A DNA stretch of 64,000 nucleotides from Akkermansiaceae bacterium (lineage in GTDB: Bacteria; Verrucomicrobiota; Verrucomicrobiia; Verrucomicrobiales; Akkermansiaceae), in NCBI GenBank assembly GCA_018402445.1, contig JAGYIT010000016.1:368552-432551 (forward strand), written 5' to 3'. Under the pieces are notes generated by a model. The model was not told the origin of the DNA. It saw only the letters and a program-made list of their open reading frames with translations, and did not search any database. Shown here one piece after another: positions 26,736 through 36,370 of this stretch (its first letter is position 1; each line of letters opens with the position of its first letter). The position numbers and the translations under genes are program-made.

Positions 26736-26920
26736 TTGAACCCGAAATCCGAAATCGTAAATTGGTTCCTAGTAATTTGACCACAGAGACACAGAGAACA
26801 CGGAGCTCTCGAAGCAACATCATAAAGTGTTTCGCATCATTTTCCCAAACCTCTGTGTTCTCTGTGTCTCTGTGGTAAAGACCGCTGATTTTAAAATTGA
26901 ATATCGGTTTTCGGGTTGAA
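26736..26920. repeat. Fold-back word repeat (ACAGAG word), nested arms
   Basis: Inner arms CCACAGAGACACAGAGAACA (26781-26800) and TTCTCTGTGTCTCTGTGG (26858-26875) are reverse complements, with one mismatch across the full 25-bp arms. Outer arms 26736-26760 and 26896-26920 share TTGAACCCGAAA-like and TTTCGGGTTGAA sequence, so the whole 185 bp can fold back. The loop is about 45 bp. It fills the gap between gcvT and the convergent antitoxin gene. Confidence 0.8.
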
Positions 26921-26985
26921 CTCCCCGCAAATGCAGGAGCAACTAGTGGGGAATCATTGGCGAAAGCTCCTTGAGTTTCATGGAA

Positions 26986-27357
26986 TCACGCCACAGCCTC
27001 TTGTAGCACCTCAGGATGTTTGAGGGCGATGTGGATGAGCATTTTCGCCGCACCGGAGGGTTCGCGTTTTTTTTGTTCCCAACTGCGGAGGGTGCTGAGG
27101 CCGATGCCGAGGAGCTTGGCGAAATCCTCCTGGGTGAGGTCGAGGGAGTGGCGGACTTTGGCGACCTCGCTCTTCGCTTCCCATGCCTTGGCAGATTTGC
27201 GGCGTTGGGTCTCCGGGTTCACGGCAACACGGGAGAAAGTTCCGTCGGCCAACTTCTCGATGCGGAAGACGCGGGAAGGTGCGCGTTCACCTTTGACGAG
27301 CGCGTCTTTCCTCGGTTTGAGGTCAGCGGGGCGGGGTGGGGTGGAGGTCGTTTTCAT
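26986..27357 (-). CDS. HigA-like antitoxin (XRE helix-turn-helix)
   Basis: The 123-residue protein has a C-terminal Xre/Cro helix-turn-helix: L-T-Q-E-D-F-A-K-L-L-G-I-G-L-S-T-L-R-S-W-E-Q for the recognition helices. It has a basic, disordered-looking N-terminus. Its start codon overlaps the stop of the toxin gene by the ATGA arrangement (27354-27357), so the two are translationally coupled, toxin first. That order matches HigBA-type systems, where the antitoxin represses the operon. The TA pair sits between gcvT and gcvH on the opposite strand. Confidence 0.85.
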   Translation of the reverse strand: MKTTSTPPRPADLKPRKDALVKGERAPSRVFRIEKLADGTFSRVAVNPETQRRKSAKAWEAKSEVAKVRHSLDLTQEDFAKLLGIGLSTLRSWEQKKREPSGAAKMLIHIALKHPEVLQEAVA

Positions 27358-27659
27358 GGCTTCTTGCGTTTGAGGTCTTTGAGTTGTGCGGCACTGAGGT
27401 TTTCGGATTCGTTCTTGGCGTAAAGATCTAGGAGGAGGATGCGGTCGTCGGCGGTCATCCAGTAGTAGATCACCCGTGCGCCGCCACGTTTGCCGTGGCC
27501 TTTGGCAGCCCACCGCAGCTTCCGGCAGCCGCCCGATCCGGGGATCAAATCTCCCGCATCCGGTTGCGCCATCAGATAGATCTGGATCTCGAAGATACCT
27601 TCGTCTCCGATGAGCTTGAGTGCTTTTTCGGTGAATTCGGGATCTTCCTCAAAGGTCAC
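27354..27659 (-). CDS. HigB/RelE-like toxin
   Basis: The 101-residue basic protein has the RelE/ParE fold pattern: F-E-E-D-P-E-F-T-E-K-A at the N-terminus, a G-S-G-G-C-R-K-L-R-W-A-A-K-G-H-G-K-R-G-G-A-R-V-type strand pair, then V-I-Y-Y-W and L-L-D-L-Y-A-K-N-E-S. Family toxins cut mRNA at the ribosome. It starts with GTG 27659 and precedes its antitoxin. The gene pair is complete and appears functional. Confidence 0.83.
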   Translation of the reverse strand: MTFEEDPEFTEKALKLIGDEGIFEIQIYLMAQPDAGDLIPGSGGCRKLRWAAKGHGKRGGARVIYYWMTADDRILLLDLYAKNESENLSAAQLKDLKRKKP

Positions 27660-27873
27660 GGCGGTATCCTAGTTGGGATTTCATTTCGGGCAAGGTAATG
27701 CTTAGTATGATTTTAAGCCATGGACACCCCCATCCCGATTGATGTCATCCCTATAACGGTCGGCCCCAAGCTCCGGGACCAACTCCTAAATCTCATGGTC
27801 TGAGCATGGTTCCCATTTCTCCGGAAAATTTCCCCTTCCTTCCCCGCCGTTTATCCGCCAAAAATCCACCCGC

Positions 27874-28260
27874 ATGAGCGCCACCCAAATCCCCGCCGAT
27901 CTCCTCTTCCAATCCTCCCACGAATGGGCACGCGTCGAGGGCGACACCGCCACCGTCGGCATCTCCGACCACGCGCAATCCGAGCTGACGGATGTCGTTT
28001 ATGTAGAGCTGCCGCAGCTCGGGAAAGCCGTCGATGCCGGCGATCCCACCGCCGTGGTGGAATCCGTGAAAGCCGCCTCCGACATCTACGCCCCCGTCTC
28101 CGGCGAGGTCATCGAGGTGAACCCCGCCGTCGAGGCGGATCCCTCCCTCGTCAACACCGACCCCTACGGCGCAGGCTGGATCTTCAAGCTCAAGGTCACG
28201 AAACCCGACCAGCTTCCCTCCCTCCTCACCCCGCAAGCCTACGGCGAGCTGATCGGGTGA
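27874..28260 (+). CDS. gcvH: Glycine cleavage H protein
   Basis: The 128-residue H protein carries the lipoyl group that shuttles the aminomethyl intermediate between P, T and L proteins of the glycine cleavage complex. It has the family opening F-Q-S-S-H-E-W-A-R-V, the lipoylation site Lys66 in V-E-S-V-K-A-A-S-D, and the C-terminal G-W-I-F-K-L-K. gcvT lies upstream on the same strand but 1.16 kb away, with a fold-back repeat and TA module in between. No gcvP follows within the window; the next gene is convergent cysJ, 12 bp after the stop. Confidence 0.95.
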   Translation: MSATQIPADLLFQSSHEWARVEGDTATVGISDHAQSELTDVVYVELPQLGKAVDAGDPTAVVESVKAASDIYAPVSGEVIEVNPAVEADPSLVNTDPYGAGWIFKLKVTKPDQLPSLLTPQAYGELIG

Positions 28261-28272
28261 AACGGATGAGGC

Positions 28273-30003
28273 TCAATACACGTCCCGAAGGTAACGCTTG
28301 TCCCTCTTGAGCTGCGCGATGTAGGCGGCGGCCTCCTCTGCGGAGAGCTTGCCGTGTTCGCGGGCGATGGTGTGGAGAGCTGCGTCCACGTCCTTGGCCA
28401 TGCGCGAGGCATCGCCGCAGACGTAGAAGGCGGCTCCGTCCTGCAGCCATTCCCACATCGCCGCGCCTTCCTTAAGCATGAGATCCTGGACGTAGATTTT
28501 CTGTTTCTGATCCCGCGACCATGCGAGATCCATGCGGTTCAGCACGCCTTCCTTCCGGAAAGCCTCCAGCTCCGTGCCGTAGAGGAAATCGGTGGCCTCA
28601 TGCGGGTTGCCGAAGAACAGCCAGTTTTTTCCTTTCGCGCCGGTGGCCTTGCGCTCCTCGAGGAACGCGCGGAAAGGTGCGATGCCGGTGCCGGGGCCGA
28701 CCATGATGACCGGCACGCCGCCATCCGCCGGGAGGCGGAAGGCGTTGTTGTGGTGGACGAACACGCCGGGCTTCGAATCGCCGGTGAGGCGGTCTCCGAG
28801 ATAGGTGGAACAGATGCCGCCGCGTTTCCTGCCGTGGCTGTCGTAACGGACGATGCCTACGCAAAGATGCACCTCGCCGGGATGCGCCGCCGGGCTAGAC
28901 GCGATCGAGTAAAGCCGCGGCTGGAGCTTTTTGAGGACGGATACGAAATCCTCGCCGTCGGTGAAATCCGCCGGATGGTCGAGCACGAGGTCGATGAGAT
29001 CGCGACCCCAGCAGAAATCCTCCCAGGCCTGCTTGTCATCCGCCTCGACAAGTGAACGGAGGAAGGGCGAGCCGCTGCGTTTCTGCCATTTCGTGATGAC
29101 CGTCTTGTTGATGTTGCCGATGTCGTAATGCCGCAGCAGCGCCTCGCGGAGCGGCACTTCCTCACCGGTCGAGGTGGGCACGTCGCCCGCCTTGAACGGC
29201 AGTGCGGCGATGATCTCATCCACCACGCAGGCCGGGTTTTCCGGAAAAACGCCGAGAGCATCCCCCACCTCATAGCTAATGCCTGAGCTTTCGAGCGAAA
29301 GCACGATATGGTTCGTCTGCTTCGAGCCCGGCCCGTTGAGATTGTAGTTCGCGAGAACGGCGGAGGGGAAAGGGCGCTTCTTGGAAAAACCGACCTCCTC
29401 GATCTCATCGGCGGGTGCACCGTTGGCAGCCACCACCGATGCCGCAGGAGCCAGCACCGCGATCACCGCCTGCGACCACTCCGCGTAAGGGACATCCACA
29501 TCCACATCCACGTCCACGCGCGGATAGATCCGGTTCGCGCCGAGTTCGGCGAGGCGGTTGTCGAATTCGATGCCGCATTGGCAGAAATCCGGATACGAGC
29601 TATCTCCCAGCGAAAGGATGGAGAAATTGACCTCCGCAAGTGTCGGCGCCGCGTCGCTCATCAACCAGGTGTGGAATTCCAGCGCGGAGTCCGGCGGCTC
29701 GCCGTCGCCGTAGGTGGAGGTGATGATCAGTAGGTTTTTCTCCTTCGCTAGGCGCTCCCTATCGTAGGTGGACATGTCCTGGAGGTTCGGCTCGAAATTG
29801 CCTTTCTTCAGCGTCTTCACCAACTTCTTGGCGAGGCCTTCCGCCGTGCCCGTCTGCGATCCGAACAAAACGGTGACCGGCAGCGGCGGCCCCGCGGGCT
29901 CGGCGGCGGGGCGCGCCAGCAGCTTACCGATGAATTCGCCGAGCCACTGGCGTTGCTCTGGCGTGAAAGGGGCGTTGTCGGGTATGGAGATCGGGGAGAC
30001 CAT
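28273..30003 (-). CDS. cysJ: Sulfite reductase flavoprotein-type diflavin reductase (CysJ-like)
   Basis: This 576-residue diflavin reductase passes electrons from NADPH through FAD and FMN, normally to the sulfite reductase hemoprotein. The flavodoxin domain has F-G-S-Q-T-G-T-A-E and T-S-T-Y-G-D-G-E-P-P. The FAD domain has R-L-Y-S-I-A-S-S and the G-G-I-C-S-T-Y loop, and the NADP domain has G-P-G-T-G-I-A-P-F-R and V-C-G-D-A-S-R-M-A-K. A run of Asp-Val pairs (from a GTGGAT-type hexamer repeat) joins the first two domains. No cysI is adjacent, so its electron acceptor is not identified. Confidence 0.9.
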   Translation of the reverse strand: MVSPISIPDNAPFTPEQRQWLGEFIGKLLARPAAEPAGPPLPVTVLFGSQTGTAEGLAKKLVKTLKKGNFEPNLQDMSTYDRERLAKEKNLLIITSTYGDGEPPDSALEFHTWLMSDAAPTLAEVNFSILSLGDSSYPDFCQCGIEFDNRLAELGANRIYPRVDVDVDVDVPYAEWSQAVIAVLAPAASVVAANGAPADEIEEVGFSKKRPFPSAVLANYNLNGPGSKQTNHIVLSLESSGISYEVGDALGVFPENPACVVDEIIAALPFKAGDVPTSTGEEVPLREALLRHYDIGNINKTVITKWQKRSGSPFLRSLVEADDKQAWEDFCWGRDLIDLVLDHPADFTDGEDFVSVLKKLQPRLYSIASSPAAHPGEVHLCVGIVRYDSHGRKRGGICSTYLGDRLTGDSKPGVFVHHNNAFRLPADGGVPVIMVGPGTGIAPFRAFLEERKATGAKGKNWLFFGNPHEATDFLYGTELEAFRKEGVLNRMDLAWSRDQKQKIYVQDLMLKEGAAMWEWLQDGAAFYVCGDASRMAKDVDAALHTIAREHGKLSAEEAAAYIAQLKRDKRYLRDVY

Positions 30004-30214
30004 TTTTACTCTGCGTTTTCCGGCGGTTGCTCCGGCCGCGGAAACTGCTCGCGAACGGCATCTATTTCAAGCGCGGATCGTACCAATTTACAGGCGCGCG
30101 TATTTCGGGAAATCAACCGATTTATCCCATTCCCTTGCCTACGTTGTCGTTCAACTGGAGATAAATGAAGTGATGGATCATGGGGGGAGGGGCGCAGCCG
30201 GGCGGGCGGCGGGA

Positions 30215-30589
30215 TCAGCTTTTCCAACTGAGCGCGCCTTTTTTCAGCGCATAGACGTAGGCGATCGCCAGCACACCCGCGAAGCCGGCCATGCTCGCCA
30301 GCGCGGTCGGGCCGTGGTGCATGGTGAGATCGCGGAACTGCACGGCCCACGGATACATGAAGACGACCTCGATGTCGAAGATCACGAACAACATCGCCAC
30401 CATGTAGAATTTCACGGAAAAGCGCGGCGCGCCCTCGCCGATCGGGATCATCCCGCATTCGTAGGCGCTGTCCTTGGTGGCGTTGCTCCGCGCCGAGCGT
30501 CCGAAGACCACACTCAATACGAGTGTCGTCACCGCGAAGCCAATCGCGATGACCACTTGGAAAAGGACGGGGAGATAGTTTTCTGGCAT
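30215..30589 (-). CDS. nuoA: NADH-quinone oxidoreductase subunit A
   Basis: The 124-residue protein is a three-helix membrane subunit of complex I. It carries the subunit A signature Y-E-C-G-M-I-P (residues ~43-49) and F-Y-M-V-A-M-L-F-V-I-F-D-I-E-V-V-F in the second helix. ATG 30589 is used; the longer frame adds unrelated residues. In most bacteria nuoA is followed at once by nuoB, but here only a spacer and cysJ lie downstream, so this is a solitary copy. The rest of complex I must be elsewhere, or this may be an extra subunit. Confidence 0.93.
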   Translation of the reverse strand: MPENYLPVLFQVVIAIGFAVTTLVLSVVFGRSARSNATKDSAYECGMIPIGEGAPRFSVKFYMVAMLFVIFDIEVVFMYPWAVQFRDLTMHHGPTALASMAGFAGVLAIAYVYALKKGALSWKS

Positions 30590-30647
30590 GGCTTTAAGAA
30601 TATGTTCGGGCGTTTCGTAGGGCTTGGCAAACGCCTTGGGTAGAAAA

Positions 30648-30679
30648 AAAACCCGTGCCGTTTGCGCGGCGCGGGTTTT
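30648..30679 (-). terminator. Rho-independent terminator
   Basis: AAAACCCGTGCCG and CGGCGCGGGTTTT form a 13-bp stem (one G-U pair) around a TTTGCG loop. On the minus strand a run of eight T follows the stem directly. It lies 22 bp after the stop of the gene ending at 30702, which it should terminate. An A-rich flank makes it weaker in the other direction. Confidence 0.85.
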
Positions 30680-30701
30680 GTCGGGGAAATGTTTACGAAG
30701 A

Positions 30702-31028
30702 TCAGACCTCAGCTTCCGCAGCGGCTGCCTCTTGGGCGGCCGCGTAGGCACTCGAGGCTTCGTGAACCCGGGCGGTGCCCTTGTACTCCTTGCCAAGTTT
30801 CTCAACGAGGCCTCTGTTCACCAAATTCTGCAGCTTCTCGTAAGAACGAAGGCGGAGCATTTCCTCGCCGCCGCTTACCGCGTTGCGCAGTTTCAGGTTT
30901 TCGAACACTCTGCCGAAGAGATCGTTGAATCCGAACACCTTCTTTTCAGCAAGGACGTTGCAGAGTTCATCGGTCACGTGGTCTGGGAGTCGCCGGGAAA
31001 ACCGGGTTCTTTTGGTTGTAGTTGCCAT
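30702..31028 (-). CDS. Small basic protein of unknown function
   Basis: The 108-residue protein is lysine/arginine-rich at its N-terminus (M-A-T-T-T-K-R-T-R-F-S-R-R) and has a helical middle with L-C-N-V-L-A-E-K-K-V-F-G-F-N-D-L, then L-R-S-Y-E-K-L-Q-N-L-V-N-R-G-L-V-E-K, a pattern like a winged-helix or small nucleic-acid-binding domain. The C-terminus is alanine/glutamate rich. It has its own strong terminator and an AT-rich upstream region, so it is probably a well-expressed single gene. I do not recognise a family. Confidence 0.7.
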   Translation of the reverse strand: MATTTKRTRFSRRLPDHVTDELCNVLAEKKVFGFNDLFGRVFENLKLRNAVSGGEEMLRLRSYEKLQNLVNRGLVEKLGKEYKGTARVHEASSAYAAAQEAAAAEAEV

Positions 31029-31121
31029 AACGAGACTAAGCTAGCATGCCCCGTGACAAAAGCGACTCAAAAATTTGACTGTTTATCCCAACTTAGCCTA
31101 AATATATTGCAAGCCTTAAAT

Positions 31122-31439
31122 TCAATATGCCCGAAATAAATTTTGTCCTAATTTTATCCGCATCATGACAGGGATTTGCGTCATGGCGAATCCTGCCAGC
31201 AGCAAGTGATTTACCATCCCCACTCCATCACAACCCTCCTCCCCGAGGATACGGCGGAGCTGACCCAGCATCTCCTCCGACTTCTCCCGCCACGGCGGCG
31301 AGAGTTCCTCCCACGTGTCGCCATTGAAAACCACCGTCCCCGCACCCCGGAAAAGCGGCCGCAGCTTCTCCACCTCACCAATCCGCGAAGCCTTGTGCCC
31401 GAGGTGCAGGTCGGAAAATATCCTTAAGGGAAGCTCCAT
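31122..31439 (-). pseudogene. Truncated metallophosphoesterase fragment
   Basis: The first ~70 residues are a normal calcineurin-like phosphoesterase start, with I-F-S-D-L-H-L-G-H-K (metal site 1) and V-F-N-G-D-T-W-E (metal site 2), similar to UDP-2,3-diacylglucosamine hydrolase-type enzymes. After E-E-G-C-D the expected G-N-H-D motif is missing and unrelated hydrophobic sequence runs to a stop at 31122. The protein would lack the C-terminal His ligands, so it is a 3'-truncated remnant. It opens a stretch of broken genes that runs to ~35.3 kb. Confidence 0.75.
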
Positions 31440-31446
31440 GATCTCA

Positions 31447-31523
31447 TTGTCTTGTGTCTTGCGTCTTGTGTCTTGAGTCTCGCCGTCTTGTGTCTTATGT
31501 CTTGAGTCTCACCGTCTTGTGTC
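31447..31523 (+). repeat. Tandem GTCTTGTGTCTTGAGTCTC word repeat
   Basis: About 75 bp consist of variants of the words GTCTTGTGTCTT and GAGTCTC repeated three to four times, as in CGTCTTGTGTCTTGAGTCTC. The last unit runs into the stop codon of the SpoU methyltransferase gene on the minus strand. Unlike the fold-back elements it is a direct, not inverted, array, but it has the same reiterated-word construction. Confidence 0.7.
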
Positions 31524-32132
31524 TCAAGCCGAAGGCGCCACCCGCTGCCGCACCGCCTCGAACAGGCATACGCCGGTGGCGACGGAAACGTTCAGGCATT
31601 CCACCTTTCCGGCCATCGGCAGCTTGGCGAGGAAATCGCAGTTTTCCTCCGTGAGGCGGCGCATGCCCTTTTCCTCCGCGCCGAGCACCAGCGCGAGCGG
31701 TCCGCGCAGATCGAGTTCGTAGAGGGTTTTCTCCGCCCGATCCGATGTCCCGACGAACCACACGCCCGCTTCCTTGAGCTGCTCCATCGTCCGCGCGAGG
31801 TTCGTCACCTGCACGAAAGGGACGTGATCCGCCGCGCCCACGGAAACCCGCCGCACCGTTTCGGTGATCCCCACCGCCTTGTCCTTCGGTGCGATCACGG
31901 CATGAACGCCCGCGCCGTCCGCCGTCCGCAGGATCGCCCCGAGGTTGTGGGGATCCTGCACGCAATCGAGGATCAGCAGGAAAGGGATTTCCGTTTCCGC
32001 GACAAGCCGCATCAGGTCGTGCTCATCGAGCGCCGGGGCGAGCTTCTCCTCGATGGGCTTCACATGCCGGTTCTCCCGCGCCTGCCTCGTCCTGTCGCCA
32101 TGGCTCCTCTCGCCGAAGTTTTTCCTCTTCAC
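31524..32132 (-). CDS. TrmH/SpoU-family RNA methyltransferase (RlmB-like core only)
   Basis: The product is about 202 residues from GTG 32132 ([10 protein letters not shown]). It holds a complete SPOUT methyltransferase domain: [38 protein letters not shown] and the knot motif [12 protein letters not shown]. This matches RlmB, which methylates a 23S rRNA guanosine with S-adenosylmethionine, but the N-terminal substrate-binding domain of RlmB is missing, replaced by a short basic tail. Upstream lies a methyltransferase relic on the other strand, so I cannot rule out that the N-terminus was lost. Confidence 0.82.
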   Translation of the reverse strand: MKRKNFGERSHGDRTRQARENRHVKPIEEKLAPALDEHDLMRLVAETEIPFLLILDCVQDPHNLGAILRTADGAGVHAVIAPKDKAVGITETVRRVSVGAADHVPFVQVTNLARTMEQLKEAGVWFVGTSDRAEKTLYELDLRGPLALVLGAEEKGMRRLTEENCDFLAKLPMAGKVECLNVSVATGVCLFEAVRQRVAPSA

Positions 32133-32259
32133 GCGCCGAAGGGAAACGTTTTGCGGACGGAGTTCAATGGCGAAAGGGGAGCGCACGCGCCTCGAGTGTT
32201 GTTTCCGGCGCCCTCTCCGGAAAATTGGCTGGCATAGGGCGGGCTTCGATTTCAATCCC

Positions 32260-32576
32260 TACTGCGGGCAAGCGGATGTGCTGGCGGGCGGTTTCCCCTG
32301 CCAAGCATTCAGCTACGCGGGGAAAAAACTCGGCTTCAAGGACACGCGCGGGCCATTGACGAGACCCGGCCGGCGATGTCCGTCGGCGAAAACCTGCGTG
32401 GCCTAATGAAGCACGACGGCGGCCGGACGTTGGAAACGATGCTTTCCATTTTCCGCGAATTTGGCTACCTCCCGCTGGAGCCGCACGGCCTCAAATCGCT
32501 GATGCACCGCATGCCGCAGAAGCGGGAACGCCTCATCCTCGTCGCCTTCCGCGGGGACGTGGCGGAAGACGCATAA
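32260..32576 (+). pseudogene. Fragment of a DNA (cytosine-5) methyltransferase
   Basis: Two frames together give the middle of a C5-methyltransferase. One frame has V-L-A-G-G-F-P-C-Q-A-F-S-Y-A-G-K-K-L-G-F (the P-C-Q catalytic loop) and D-T-R-G. After a frameshift the second has G-E-N-L-R-G-L-M-K-H-D (motif with E-N-V) and M-P-Q-K-R-E-R-L-I-L-V-A (motif VIII). The N-terminal SAM-binding motif F-x-G-x-G and the C-terminal half are missing. It overlaps the front end of the RNA methyltransferase region and is part of the decayed stretch. Confidence 0.82.
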
Positions 32577-32629
32577 CTTCCCACAATCACAAACACCCTG
32601 CGTGGAAACGACGGTCTTCGGTCGCGTGA

Positions 32630-32659
32630 TTTACACCCTTCCAGACATTCAGGTGTAAA
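32630..32659. other. Inverted repeat TTTACACC / GGTGTAAA
   Basis: A perfect 8-bp inverted repeat with a 14-bp loop lies 13-42 bp downstream of the PPK2 stop. No T run follows on the minus strand, so it is not a standard terminator; it could be a regulatory or 3' stabilising hairpin. Confidence 0.4.
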
Positions 32660-32671
32660 AATGATTCACTC

Positions 32672-33499
32672 TCACTCTTCCACGACCATATCCGCCGGAT
32701 TCCAGACGATTTCCGGGAACTTCATGTCGAGCCGCTTCATCGTATCGACCATGATCCTGGCGACCACGAGGTTGCGATACCATTTCCGGTTCGCGGGGAC
32801 GACATACCAGGGCGCGTGTTCAGTGGAGGTTTTCGAAAGGACTTCCTCGTAGGTGCTCATGAAATCCGGCCACAGCGCGCGATCCTTGAGGTCGTCGGGG
32901 TTGAATTTCCAATGCTTTTCCGGGTTCTCGAGGCGGGAATCGAGCCGACGCTTCTGCTCGTCCCGCGAGATGTGGAGGTAGATTTTCACGATGGTGGTGC
33001 CCTCCTCGGCGAGCATCCGCTCGAAGTCCACCACGTGCCCGAAGCGCTGTTTCCAGACTTTCTCCGGGAACAGCTTCTTCACTTTCACCGCGATGATGTC
33101 CTCGTAGTGGCTGCGGTTGAAAATGACGAGCTGTCCGTTGCGCGGAACCTTTTCGTGGACGCGCCACAGGAAATCGTGTGCCAGCTCCTCCTCGCTGGGC
33201 TTCTTAAAAGAACGGACATGAATGCCCTGCGGGTCGATGCGCGAGAAGACGTGCTTGATGCAGCCGTCCTTGCCGCCGGTGTCCATCGCCTGCATCACCA
33301 CGAGGATGCGGTGCTTGTTCTGCGCGTAGAGCAAGGTCTGGAGAAGCTTCAGCTGATCCTGCAGGATATCGAAGGACTTGAGGCTCTCCTCTTTTCCCCC
33401 GCTGTCGTAAAGGTGGCGGTCGTCGGCGTCGATTTTCCGCAGATCCACTTTCGCTCCGGGCTTCACCAAATATTTTTCCAAGGCACCGCTAACTGGCAT
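32672..33499 (-). CDS. ppk2: Polyphosphate kinase 2 family protein
   Basis: The 275-residue PPK2 enzyme transfers phosphate between polyphosphate and nucleotides. It has Walker A V-M-Q-A-M-D-T-G-G-K-D-G (residues ~68-79), the lid H-V-R-S-F-K-K-P, and Walker B-type I-F-N-R-S-H-Y-E-D. The R-L-E-N-P-E-K-H-W-K-F sequence is typical of the single-domain class that phosphorylates AMP or ADP. The family, not the exact nucleotide, is clear. The gene is intact within an otherwise decayed neighbourhood. Confidence 0.93.
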   Translation of the reverse strand: MPVSGALEKYLVKPGAKVDLRKIDADDRHLYDSGGKEESLKSFDILQDQLKLLQTLLYAQNKHRILVVMQAMDTGGKDGCIKHVFSRIDPQGIHVRSFKKPSEEELAHDFLWRVHEKVPRNGQLVIFNRSHYEDIIAVKVKKLFPEKVWKQRFGHVVDFERMLAEEGTTIVKIYLHISRDEQKRRLDSRLENPEKHWKFNPDDLKDRALWPDFMSTYEEVLSKTSTEHAPWYVVPANRKWYRNLVVARIMVDTMKRLDMKFPEIVWNPADMVVEE

Positions 33500-33763
33500 G
33501 TTTGCTTATCCCCGCTCTCAGCGGCCATGACAAGCCCCGTCTCCACCATAACGCCACTCCTCACAGCGGCGCGTTCAACGGCCCGGGTATCTCCCGGCGC
33601 AACATGGCGCGGTAAGGATTGGATCCCGGCATATCTGATTTTCCGGCGAAAATCTGAACTTTGGGAAATCCCCGGAAAAGCAAGCTCCTACTGAATGTCG
33701 CGCTTCATGAAATGGTGCACCTTGGTCTTGGCCTCGGATGTCCCGCCATGCTATGCGTAACGT

Positions 33764-34231
33764 ATGGAAAGAGATTTCATGCGGCGCGCGATCGAGTTGG
33801 CGAGAAAAGGCATGAGGGCTGGCGACGGCGGCCCATTCGGCGCGGTGGTCGTGCGCGGCGGGGAAATCATCGGGGAGGGCTGGAACCGCGTCCTCGCCAC
33901 GAACGATCCCACCGCCCACGGCGAGGTCGTCGCGATCCGCGACGCCTGCGCGAAAACCGGCTCCCACGCGCTGGAAGGCTGCGTGATCCACACCACCGGC
34001 CAGCCCTGCCCGATGTGCCTCGGCGCGATCCATTGGGCGCGCATTTCCGCCATTCGCTACGGCTTCGATATCACCGACGCCGCCCGCCTCGGCTTCGACG
34101 ACCGCGAGTTTTTTCGCCAATTCAGCCTGCCACCCGCCCGGCGCTCCATCCCGGAAACACAGCTCGCCCGCGATGAGGCGATCGAGCTGGCGGCGGAATA
34201 CCTCGCGATGCCGGGCAGACGGATTTACTGA
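33764..34231 (+). CDS. Nucleoside/guanine deaminase of the CDA fold (GuaD-like)
   Basis: The 155-residue protein is a zinc-dependent deaminase. The motif T-A-H-G-E-V-V-A-I-R provides the zinc His and catalytic Glu, and P-C-P-M-C-L-G-A-I-H-W-A-R provides the two zinc cysteines. The later Y-G-F-D-I-T-D-A-A-R-L-G-F-D-D segment and the C-terminal R-R-I-Y tail resemble Bacillus GuaD, which converts guanine to xanthine, more than tRNA adenosine deaminases. The usual H-A-E is H-G-E here. It is isolated, so its substrate is uncertain. Confidence 0.85.
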   Translation: MERDFMRRAIELARKGMRAGDGGPFGAVVVRGGEIIGEGWNRVLATNDPTAHGEVVAIRDACAKTGSHALEGCVIHTTGQPCPMCLGAIHWARISAIRYGFDITDAARLGFDDREFFRQFSLPPARRSIPETQLARDEAIELAAEYLAMPGRRIY

Positions 34232-34233
34232 GC

Positions 34234-34389
34234 TTACGATTCCGTCAGATCCCCGCCCCCACAAAAAGCTCGATCAGCCGGTAAGGCCGTGCGGCGCGGT
34301 GTCAGCTTGCCGTTTTTCTCCCATTCCTTCACCACGCGTTTCGAGACGGAGAGGATGTCCGCGACCTGCGTGAGGGGATACAAAGTCAT
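34234..34389 (-). CDS. Short excisionase-like helix-turn-helix protein, probably truncated
   Basis: From ATG 34389 the ~51-residue product begins M-T-L-Y-P-L-T-Q-V-A-D-I-L-S-V-S-K-R-V-V-K-E-W, a MerR/excisionase (HTH_17) fold opening. The usual R-R-Y-R tail is not in frame, but a one-base shift just after P-R-R-T gives Y-R-L-I-E-L-F, which suggests a frameshift. It is small and convergent with the deaminase, within the decayed region, so it may be a relic. Confidence 0.4.
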   Translation of the reverse strand: MTLYPLTQVADILSVSKRVVKEWEKNGKLTPRRTALPADRAFCGGGDLTES

Positions 34390-34520
34390 GGCTCCTGTTT
34401 GCACCGGGCGGACTAAAGCAGCAAGGTTTACAAGGATGCTGGTCACTCCAATTTCCTTGAGAACCTCCGCTCCCCGGCAATGATCGACCGCGATGAAGGA
34501 GATCACCGAACACTTCGACG

Positions 34521-36338
<1,818 letters not shown>

Positions 36339-36370
36339 ACCACAAATACCGAAGAAAAGGAATCAAACCC

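Noticed and set aside
27720..27803. A 27-codon frame (M-D-T-P-I-P-I-D-V) before gcvH
   Set aside because: Too short to separate from chance; could be the relic of a third TA gene, but no supporting feature.
31441..31530. CRISPR array
   Set aside because: The repeats are adjacent and variable with no unique spacers, so this is a simple word array.
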